A DNA stretch of 64,000 bases from Spirogloea muscicola (Eukaryota; Streptophyta; Zygnematophyceae; Spirogloeales; Spirogloeaceae): contig WELB01000134.1 in assembly GCA_009602725.1 (NCBI GenBank), positions 70,287 through 134,286 on the forward strand, in the 5' to 3' direction. Of the stretch, positions 55,589 through 64,000 are shown one piece after another; position 1 is the first letter of the stretch; each line of letters opens with the position of its first letter. The notes under the pieces were generated by a model. It saw only the letters and a program-made list of their open reading frames with translations. It was not told the origin of the DNA and ran no database searches. The position numbers were made by a program, and so were the translations under genes.

Positions 55589-58500
55589 TCAACTGGTTGT
55601 TTTGCCAAACATATCTTCTAGCTCTGTGCTTGATGCAATCCTTCTGGATGGTAGTAGTATTGGGTAGGTAGGTCCCAGTCTGAAGATGATGTAGAACTGG
55701 AACATCCAACCATACATCTTTTGAAAAGAACTATCATCAGGAGCATCAATAGCACAAGCCAATGGAGAATACTTGGCGAAGCGAGCCAAATAAGAAGCAG
55801 GATTGCTGGGAAGCACAGGAACAGTGGCAATAGACATCAGAGCAAAATGATCATCTACAGTTGTTGGAATGGGGTGGCGACTGAGGGCATCCGCATCCAG
55901 ATTTTGAAGCCCTGGCTTATGAATGATGTCAAAGTCGTATTCCTGCAACCGTAACGCCCAGCGAGCCAATTTACCAGTCAGATTGGTAGAGGTCATCAAC
56001 CATTTCAAAGGTTGATGATCTGTAAACAGTGTAAATCGACGACCAATTTAATAAGGCCTAAAATGTGTAATAGCCCAAACAGCTGCAAGGCATTCGCCGT
56101 CATATGCCGAGTAGTTTTGTTGAGCAGCATTGTTAGAACGACTAGCAAATGCAATGACGTAACCATGGTGTTTCTCATCCTGCTGTTTAAGTACAGCTCC
56201 CATGCCGAGTTTACTCCAATCTGTCTGCAACTGGAAGTCTTTGGCATAGCTAGGACGACGCAATACAGGAGCAGTTGTCAGTGATTTCTTCAACTGACAA
56301 AAAGCGTTTTCCTGCTCGGAACCCCAAAGCCATTGCTTGTTTTTGTGAAGTAGGTTATTCAGAGGACGAGCCAGAGAGCTAAAATGCTCAAAATACCGAT
56401 GGTAGAAGCTGGCAAGTCCTAAAAAAGATCTCAAAGATGTAAGATTCGTTGGAGCAGGAATGGATAGAATTGCCTGCACCTTACTTGTTTGAGGAGAAAG
56501 TCCATTTTCCGTGATGTTATGACCAAGGTACGAAACTTCAGGAAGCGCAAACCGGCATCTCTCAGGGTGGCACTTCAAGCCTGAAGTTTGTATCAGTTTT
56601 AGTACACAGTCAATGTGAGTCACATGTTCAGCAAACTCATGACTGAAAACCAAAACGTCATCAATGTAACATCGAGAAAACGATACCCCTTTCAGCACTT
56701 GATCCATTGCACGTTGGAACATAGAAGGAGCATTTTTCAACCCGAACGGCATTTTCACCCATTGGAACAGTTGGTCAACACCCCAGAAGGCCGTCTTGTG
56801 ACGGTCGCACGGCTCAATCTCGATTTGATTGAAACCCTGTCTCAAATCCAGAACAGAAAAGTTCTTAGCGGAACCTATATGATTTATAATTTCTTCAGGC
56901 GTCGGCATTGGATATCTATCAAGTGGCGTATTGGCATTCAAAAGACGATAGTCACCACACATACGCCGGTCTGTGTAATTTCCGTGCTCATCCTTTTTGG
57001 CTGGAAGCACAGTGGGAGCTGCAAAAGAGCTATTAGAAGGCTCAATCATACCAATTGTCAGCAATTCTTGACAACGTTTGTGTACAAAGTCATCTTCAAA
57101 AGGAGATAGAGTATACCGTCTTCAGAAGATTGGTTTGTCATTGTTGAGGTCAATCTTGAACTTGGCACCCTGAAAAGTACCCAAGTCAGTTGCTGAAAAA
57201 GCAAAACATGCAATTTTGTTCTGCAGCATTCGGATCAATTGTTGCTTTTGCCTGGCATGCAGTTTGGAACCAAGATGCCAGTCATAGGTAGCAGATAAAT
57301 TAAAAACAACAAGTGATACAAAAGGTAATTGGTACGTTTGCAGAATTGTTTCGTCTGTTTCATCGTCAGAGCCTCCAAGGAGGGGAGCGTCAAAGATACT
57401 CAGTATACGATTGTTCAAGTCCGTAAGTGGCGTAGTGCCATCCATGCAATCTATCCACCTGCAGTGAGCCTGTATGCAATGTATCACGCTAGATAGCCAG
57501 GTGATAGCATTCAAGTCAAAGGCCTGACCTATGAGGCAATTCTTGGTGACATCAGAAAAGTGAGAAGGGGTGATGTCACCGGGGTAAAAACCCATGCATT
57601 TCTCACGCTCCCGTGGTGTAGGAGCCTCATACTGGTCGGAGCCCCCCGACTTGATCAAAATCATGCCTTGCCCAACAGCTCCTCGGTTGGAAACTCGAAA
57701 AGCTGCAGACTTGTCAGTGGCCACAAAGGTTGGCAATGTGCGCTGATAATGACCAGCCTTGTTGAGTGGGTGTCCTGTAACAAACCGTGGAACCGCTGGA
57801 GTTTTCCTCCAAGCATCAAGGATCAGATCAACCCGTGTTGCATTTGGAGGGTGTTGTCCGTCTATGCAAGCCTGGAGAAGAACTGCGGGCGCCAAGTTCG
57901 TCCAGAACAGGCGGGTCCTATCGGCTAGAGAACCTACCCTAGCAGCATCGAGTGTTACACAAGGTCCCAAAATGTGGAACACCCTGCGAAAATCATACAT
58001 CGCCTGCCTCTTGTCATTGGCAGGTCCTACATTCTCTAGAATATAACCCATGTATCTTTTCTGCCTACTACGAATATGCAGCAGTATCTTGATCATGGGG
58101 AAATATAATGCAGAATTTGGATGATCAAAACCTCGACCTGATCCTGCATTGCTAAAGCCTTCACAAGGAAAGCCAGCAATGACTAGGTCAATTTCAGGAA
58201 GTTTGCTGAGATGGTCTGACGTAATGTCCCTGATGTTGCCGGGCAGTGTTGTAGCCCAGCCCTGAAAGGTTGCATCCGAAAGGAGATGCGAGTACCTCTT
58301 TTTCAGAATTTGGATATGGTGGGAAGCTGCCTCACGGGCCTCCGGATCGTTGTCAATGTATATGTAGTTGGCAATCCGGTACCGGCTGCGGAGGAGACCT
58401 GCGAGACCAGTGGCGGAGCCTGCAAATAACTCCAACACCGTAAGTCCTTCCTCAGGAATATCGAAGGGGATGACCCCTTCGTAGAAGCGTTGATCTTGGG

Positions 58501-60933
58501 CTGGGCCTGCATTGGTCCCAGGATCATATAAACTAGTTTCAAAAACTTTGGAGGACCAGGCCTCCTTCACGTGAAGGGACGCTGTACGGCTCCAGTCTGG
58601 CAGCATGGCCAGGTACTTTCGGTAGTTCTCCTCCACAAGCATACCCTCGAAATCCTCTTCAGCGAAACCATCTGTCTTTAGGCACTTGCGCAACACAGAA
58701 GGTTCAGAGTTATAATCCGAGTTATCTCCTGAAGAACCCCTCTTCTGGTGAATGACCACCGGGACCTCTCCTTTCCCTTTGCCTGTAACAGGTGGTAATA
58801 AGGGAACATGATCAGTTAAGGCTGACTCATTGGAATCTGGTATGCCAGCATGGACTTGTAGTCCAGCGTGAGACTGGTTCTTAAGGAGTAATAACACTGT
58901 GTTAGTACCAGAATTCTTCCAGTCTGGCCTATACCAAGCTTTCTCTGAGTAAAAATCCATACCAAATCCTAGCGGAACTAGGAATTTGGTTCCTAACAAA
59001 ACATCGTAAGTGTCTGCTTTTGTGATCATACAAATAACAGACAATGATGTCTTCTTCGAAGGTATATTAGCATATAGGGTAATGCAAGGGGGTTTCCTTG
59101 TTAACCCTATGATACTATCAGTCCCACCAGCTGCAGTCTTGATTTTCAAGTTGCTGCGAACAATATCTCCAGCCTGCAGGTGCAATTTACCAATCATGCT
59201 GCGACCCAGGAGTACTGGCTGGGCACCTGTGTCAATGAGTACAGAAGGTGGTGCAGTACCTTTCACGGTCAGAATGCCTTCGGCATTGTCGAGGAAAGTA
59301 GCTGACGAGAATTTCTTCTGCCTCTCTTCTGCTGATCTGCATGGAAGAGAACCAGGACCAGATAGATCTGGGTTCGCTTTAGCAGAATTCATGGTCGGAA
59401 CAGCTGCAACTTGAACCGTAGGAGAGTTGTCAGTACCAGAGCTATTCAGTAGTGTAGCACACAATCTCTCCTTTGTCCAACCTAGCTCATGTAAGCTGAA
59501 CACCGGTGTTCTATGCAGCTTAGTCAGAAGAACGTCCTTGGACAACTGGCAATTGGTAGGAGCCACATCATCTGAAGCTATTCGGGCTTTAGGCAGACGA
59601 GGCTCATTGGTCAGTGTAACGTCCTTGACTTTAAAACTTGCAGCGTAACGTGCATTCCCTGCACGTGCTGCCTTTTGCAAGTTAGTTTCGCCCCTTTTGA
59701 GGGGATTCCTGCTGACAACAGTTGGTTCAGGGGCAGTGGCAGCAATAACAGCAAGGTGTGAGTAATCATACTCGTTTGCTGTCCCATCGAGGTCTTCTTC
59801 AACATCGTCGTGGTTCGCTTGAGCAACTGCAGCTGCAGCCAACTTGGCTCGAGTTTTAGCCTCGGCCTCATAAATAGCCAAATTCTGTGTCAGCCGTGCA
59901 ACATCCTGTTCCAGTCTATTCATATTAGATTGGTCAGTATGAACGGCGTGATCTTTAGAAGGACCCTGGCCACTCCCGTCCTTAGCTCGAAACTGAGCTG
60001 GAAGTTTCTCTGGATTCGTTTTCCAACATTGTGTATCACTATGACCCAACCTTCCACAAAAACCACATGTGGCACCAGCAGTCTGGTGTAATGCAGCACA
60101 GTTCCTTTTTATATGACCAGGCTTACCACAATTGTGGCAAGTGATAGAAGGACGCTGTTGATACTGCTTAGAGGCTTGAGTCATTGTGTGAGACATATCA
60201 GGTAGAGCCACATGAGCTCTGGTGTTACCTGATAGAGATTTCTTAACGACAGTGTCTTTCTCGTCCCTCCTGTCCTTGTCAGAAGTTGACGAACCTGAGA
60301 AACGATCATCAAGATTTTTAAGTGCGAAGTCGGCAGACTCCTTCTCAAGCATGACCTGGAAAACATCGGCCAGGTCAAAATGAGGCTTGTGGAGTTGCCG
60401 CGTCTGCATCAACAGTAAGTTCAGAACATGGTGCATGGCTTTCCCAGACACAACCCGAAGGAACTGATTTGCTAAGTCTTGCGAACTGATGCTTGTCCGC
60501 GACTTCTCTATAAGAGTGGTGTACCGATGATAGCATGCGGTCACCGTTTCACCTTCAAGACGTCTGAACTTATATAACTCTTGTTAGCAATGCATGACAT
60601 TCTCCGGAAATTGTTTAGACATGCGTTTGATCATCTCTTCGACAGGATCCTCAATCAAACTAGGACCTGCCGCGATCTCTGCTGACGTAGCCGTCAAGGA
60701 TAGAGGTGTTCTAAGGTCTAACACTTCTTGTTTAGTCCTTCTGTACACAGCTCCGGCAGCACCAGTAAATTATTTGGCAAACAAGGTCATTCTCTGACCT
60801 CGACCAACCACGAAACCCTGTACGTCTAACTCACAGAGTTCTGCCACGAAATGGTCTCTGACTTCTTCCAAAGAAGACCCGTCAGGCATGCCCGAGAATC
60901 TCGGACGATCACCTGAAGCCATGTGTGTACGTC
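55589..60933 (-). mobile_element. Ty3/gypsy element encoding a cytosine-C5 DNA methyltransferase
   Basis: Parts on the minus strand: gag with two CCHC knuckles (about 60139-60026), protease with LIDTGAQ (about 59257-58910), a cytosine-C5 methyltransferase domain (about 58447-57470), RT with CYIDDVLVFS (about 57130-56400) and RNase H (about 56390-55870). Gag, protease and methyltransferase share one 1140-residue frame (60544-57122). The integrase and both LTRs are not seen: the left end is truncated near 55.59 kb and the right end runs into the assembly gap. It has few breaks, perhaps two or three in the visible part, so it looks fairly young. Methyltransferase-bearing Ty3/gypsy elements are, to my memory, known from Klebsormidium. 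Confidence 0.85.
57470..58447 (-). other. Cytosine-C5 DNA methyltransferase domain inside the element
   Basis: At about residues 700-1025 of the frame: motif I VLELFAGSATG (SAM binding), motif IV GFPCEGFS with the nucleophilic cysteine at residue 794, motif VI ENV at 837-839, motif VIII ADRTRLF with R876 and R878, a variable target-recognition stretch, then REREKCMGFYPGD and the motif X-like LIGQAFDLNAITWL. The motifs run in the canonical order I to X, not permuted as in plant DRM enzymes. The enzyme family transfers methyl from SAM to cytosine C5. All core motifs are visible, so the domain may be catalytically competent; target and activity are unknown. Confidence 0.9.
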
Positions 60934-61438
60934 NNNNNNNNNNNNNNNNNNNNNNNNNNNNNNNNNNNNNNNNNNNNNNNNNNNNNNNNNNNNNNNNNNN
61001 NNNNNNNNNNNNNNNNNNNNNNNNNNNNNNNNNNNNNNNNNNNNNNNNNNNNNNNNNNNNNNNNNNNNNNNNNNNNNNNNNNNNNNNNNNNNNNNNNNNN
61101 NNNNNNNNNNNNNNNNNNNNNNNNNNNNNNNNNNNNNNNNNNNNNNNNNNNNNNNNNNNNNNNNNNNNNNNNNNNNNNNNNNNNNNNNNNNNNNNNNNNN
61201 NNNNNNNNNNNNNNNNNNNNNNNNNNNNNNNNNNNNNNNNNNNNNNNNNNNNNNNNNNNNNNNNNNNNNNNNNNNNNNNNNNNNNNNNNNNNNNNNNNNN
61301 NNNNNNNNNNNNNNNNNNNNNNNNNNNNNNNNNNNNNNNNNNNNNNNNNNNNNNNNNNNNNNNNNNNNNNNNNNNNNNNNNNNNNNNNNNNNNNNNNNNN
61401 NNNNNNNNNNNNNNNNNNNNNNNNNNNNNNNNNNNNNN
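60934..61438. other. Assembly gap (505 N)
   Basis: Undetermined bases. The gap separates the gag end of the methyltransferase element from a LINE 3' end, so the 5' LTR of that element may be hidden here. The real length is unknown. Confidence 0.99.
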
Positions 61439-61709
61439 GCCTGGCCGTCTCGCTGCAGAGGTCCATGGCCCGGGCGCTGCACCTTCGTGCCGGCAGAGCC
61501 CTCGCTGCTGCCTCTGGCTCTGGCCAGGGGACCCACTTCCAGGAGCCCAGCATCTCTGATCTGCGGCTGCTTAGCAGGGGTTACTGAGTGTCTCGTAGCA
61601 GCTTTGTTTCTGTTACTTAGCGCTTCCCCTGGCCCCCTTCTCGTACTCTGTTCATTCTTTTTCGGGCTGGTTGCTCCAGCCCCTATTCTCAATGGGCGAG
61701 CACTTTCTT
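61439..61709 (+). mobile_element. LINE C-terminus and 3' UTR
   Basis: The plus strand starts in the ORF end (LAVSLQRSMARALHLRAGRA, then SISDLRLLSRGY and stop at about 61585-61587). The 3' UTR continues with GGGCTGGTTGCTCCAGCCC and ends at GGGCGAGCACTTTC at about 61709. This is the best-preserved 3' end of the family; the 156-bp insertion at 8167-8322 matches it closely. Confidence 0.85.
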
Positions 61710-62708
61710 CAAGCCGAGCAGTCCGCTCGGCAAGCTTCACCCTCCTGCCCACGCCTGCGCCACCCGCACCGGTGTCCGCGCCTGCGCCCAGAGAGCGTAG
61801 CGCGTAGAGCATACGGCAGACGGCCCCGCGCCTGCATCCACGCCTGCACTCAGAGAGCGTAGCGCGTAGAGCATACCGCAGGCGGCAGCTAGTGTAACTT
61901 AGCCTGGACCCGCGTACGACTGCGTGAAGTCTCCGTGACACTGCGGTAAGCAGTTGCTAATCTTGCCATATCTTTATATGAGGCAAGGTGCTGCACTTGG
62001 TGCCTGCGCGTATATCCTTGCATGCTTGCATTGGTGCATTGGGTCACAAAAGCCGCGGTTCGGACTATTTGTTACAAAAGTCGCGGTTCGGACTATTTGT
62101 TACAAAAGTAGCGGTTCGGACTATTTGTTACAAAAGTCGCGGTTCGGACTATTAGTTACAAAAGTCGCGGTTCGGACTATTTGTCACAAAAGCCGAGCCC
62201 GCTCGGCAAGCGAAGCGGTACAGAACGAACTCGGTCTTGCAACTCGGGCTCGGCTTTTGTGACAGATAGTCCGAACCGCGACTTTTGTAACTAATAGTCC
62301 GAACCGCGACTTTTGTAACAAATAGTCCGAACCGCGACTTTTGTAACAAATAGTCCGAACCGCGGCTTTTGTGACCCAATGCACCAATGCAAGCATGCAA
62401 GGATATACGCGCAGGCACCAAGTGCAGCACCTTGCCTCAATATAAAGATATGGCAAGATTAGCAACTGCTTACCGCAGTGTCACGGAGACTTCACGCAGT
62501 CGTACGCGGGTCCAGGCTAAGGTACACTAGCTGCCATCTGCCGTATGCTCTACGCGCTACGCTCTCGAGTGCAGGCGTGGACGCAGGCGCGGGGCCGTCT
62601 GCCGTATGCTCTACGCGCTACGCTCTCTGGGCGCAGGCGCGGACACCGGTGCGGGTGGCGCAGGCGTGGGCAGGAGGGTGAAGCTTGCCGAGCGGACTGC
62701 TCGGCTTG
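61710..62708. repeat. 1-kb inverted repeat (palindrome) with 28-bp tandem units
   Basis: The left arm 61710-62200 and right arm 62246-62708 are near-perfect reverse complements around a 45-bp centre (62201-62245). The left arm carries five 28-bp units (GCGGTTCGGACTATTTGTTA phase starts at 62055, 62083, 62111, 62139, 62167) and the right arm four, which accounts for the 28-bp length difference. The right arm continues as the 1-kb repeat to 63190. The left arm abuts a LINE 3' end. The high arm identity implies recent origin or gene conversion. Confidence 0.9.
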
Positions 62709-63190
62709 GGGTGCCCGCTTGGGCTCGGGACGGGCGCTGCGGCGGCCGCTGGCCCTGGCCGGCAGGGCATCGTGAAGATCCGAACGCTGCCTAATAGGCC
62801 AGGTTTGGCTGTGGCGACGCTGGTTGGCTAAGTTGGGTGACGGGCTTGGTGTGGGCCAACCACATGACCCATGGGCAATCAGCCCCCGGGTGGTGACCTC
62901 CAGCCGTCCGTTCCACAATCGGATGGTGGTCGTCGCGCGTGGGCTCGGGCCCTTGCCGTCGCGTTGTCGTTGTCGTTCCGCCCATGTTGTTGTCGTCGCT
63001 CCGTCGCGTTGGTGTCGCGTTGTCGTTGGGGTTGAGTTGGTTGAGCGGTTGCCTTGATTTCCGGCTGGAAGAGGTTTTCCATCCCCGACTCCGTTTCACA
63101 TCTGGAACGCGTGACTCAGCCGTAGGACGCGTGTCAAGCCAGGTCAACTGTCCTAGTCAGATCGACACAAATAAGCAGTCGACGGGATAT
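62201..63190 (+). repeat. Younger full copy of the about 1-kb repeat (see 1290-2390)
   Basis: It begins GCTCGGCAAGCG at the centre of the palindrome. It passes through two TGCCGTATGCTCTACGCGC blocks and a GC-rich middle, and ends with GACTCAGCCG...CAGATCGACACAAATA and CGACGGGATATCGCACGAC. It encodes nothing recognisable. It directly precedes a LINE ORF end, as the copy tail at 32900-33150 also sits among LINE tails, so a link with that LINE is possible. Confidence 0.7.
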
Positions 63191-63740
63191 CGCACGACAG
63201 CGGCGACCGCTGCGCATGCGGTCGCTTTGGCGGCCCGGGGCAAGGAGCGGAAGTATGCAGATCAACCCCCAGGCGATGAGTTCGCGGCCCTTGCCATAGA
63301 CGTCCACGGGGCTTATGGCAGCGGCTGGCTGGATCTTCTCCAGCGGCTTGCCCGGCAGGCCATGGAGCGGCGGCCGGATCCGCCAGGGGGCTGCCCGGCT
63401 TCAACGCGGCCGGCTCCCTGGCCCAGGTCTTCCGGATGCGGCTCTCCGTGTCCCTTCAACGCTCCCTCGCTCATGCCGTCCACTCGCGCGCGGGCCGTGC
63501 TCTTGTTGCTTCTTCCGGGTCTCGTCTGCCTGCATCTTTTCCAGCTTCGAGCTACTCTGACCTGATGTTGCTCACACGCGGGTATTGAGCTTCCTGTGGT
63601 TTTGTCATGTCTAGTTGTCTAGCTGCCTAGCTGTGTGTTTCCCTTCTTTTCGGCACCTGTTGTAGCTCTTTGGACTTTGTCCATTCTTTTTTGGCTGGCT
63701 TCTGCCAGTCCCTCTCTTCTATGGGCGAGCTCATTCTTCT
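63191..63740 (+). mobile_element. LINE C-terminus and 3' UTR
   Basis: The plus strand shows GKERKYADQPPGDEFAALAI, DVHGAYGSGWLDLLQRLAR, then after a frame change AGSLAQVFRMRLSVSLQRS and SDLMLLTRGY with a stop at about 63587. The 3' UTR follows to CTATGGGCGAGCTC near 63735, with a weak GGCTGGCTTCTGCCAGTCC hairpin. The N-terminal ORF, RT and most of the endonuclease are missing. Confidence 0.8.
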
Positions 63741-64000
63741 GAACGACTAGGACTTAGACATCAGCCAGGGAACGCTCAGATGACAGGAGTCTGGGGTTTT
63801 TCTCACTGGGTGCTCCAGATCTTCTTTATGAAGACCAGTTTCCACGGGATCGGCGGCGGCTTAAGCGGCGGAGGTGGCGGCTACGGGTGGATCTCTGTGA
63901 GGGGGAACTGTGGCATGTGGCCTGACGCTCTTTCGTCACCTGAGGCCGCCGGAGGCCGGGCTCTGATATGAGAAAGGGGGCTGGAATTATAGCTGCGCGC
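63741..64000. other. Window end: short LINE-related segment and unassigned DNA
   Basis: 63741-63780 (GACTAGGACTTAGACATCAGCC and on) matches 45955-45995, part of the reverse LINE region there. The rest is GGC-rich with an open frame to the window end but no recognised motif. Confidence 0.4.

Noticed and set aside
55404-55667. 87-residue plus-strand frame as a gene
   Set aside because: It spans a dispersed repeat and the antisense of the element's RNase H side; the copy at 914-1065 has a stop in the same frame.
57470-58447. Methyltransferase as part of a bacterial restriction-modification system or contamination
   Set aside because: It is in one frame with gag zinc knuckles and a retropepsin and is followed by a Ty3/gypsy RT; no restriction enzyme gene is near.
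60826-61941. Open frames running through the assembly gap
   Set aside because: They consist mostly of undetermined residues and have no meaning.
62041-62370. CRISPR-like regular repeats
   Set aside because: The 28-bp units are contiguous without unique spacers and lie inside an inverted repeat in apparently eukaryotic DNA.

Overview
The window looks like repeat-rich nuclear DNA from a streptophyte (charophyte) green alga. Three things point there. It has plant-type LRR receptor kinases with an FTYEEL juxtamembrane motif and one leucine-rich repeat per 72-nt exon. It has chromodomain Ty3/gypsy elements. It has a Ty3/gypsy element carrying a cytosine-C5 DNA methyltransferase, a combination I recall being reported from Klebsormidium nitens. 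The species assignment is inference; nothing in the sequence names the organism. No rRNA, tRNA, CRISPR array or bacterial-type operon was seen.

Layout. 1-22.5 kb is a graveyard of nested LTR elements of at least five LTR families (called I-V here), several in inverted pairs, ending with a nearly whole minus-strand chromovirus (about 16.4-22.5 kb) whose gag carries 22 perfect copies of a 15-bp repeat. 22.6-54.4 kb is a broken tandem cluster of LRR receptor-like kinases: copy A (22.7-25.0 kb, +), fragment B (25.2-25.7 kb, -), copy C (28.0-32.4 kb, +, split by a LINE), copy D (34.6-44.3 kb, +, the fullest), copy E (50.5-52.6 kb, -) and copy F (52.8-54.4 kb, +). Between and inside them lie fragments of an R2-like LINE (restriction-like endonuclease type) and an internally deleted copy of the 16-22 kb element (47.9-50.4 kb). 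54.5-64 kb holds LINE fragments, the methyltransferase-bearing element (about 55.6-60.9 kb, -), a 505-base assembly gap, a 1-kb inverted repeat and another LINE 3' end.

The one plausible host gene is copy D: LRRNT domain, about 27 LRR exons, transmembrane helix, juxtamembrane region and a complete kinase ending at 44294. It has a few blemishes: a frame change in the LRRNT, one LRR exon with a poor donor and one with an in-frame TAG. Because almost every LRR exon is a multiple of 3 nt with phase-2 introns on both sides, skipping either bad LRR exon would keep the frame. The other receptor copies are pseudogenes or fragments. The mobile elements are treated as fossils. The methyltransferase element and the palindromic repeats are the main points of interest.
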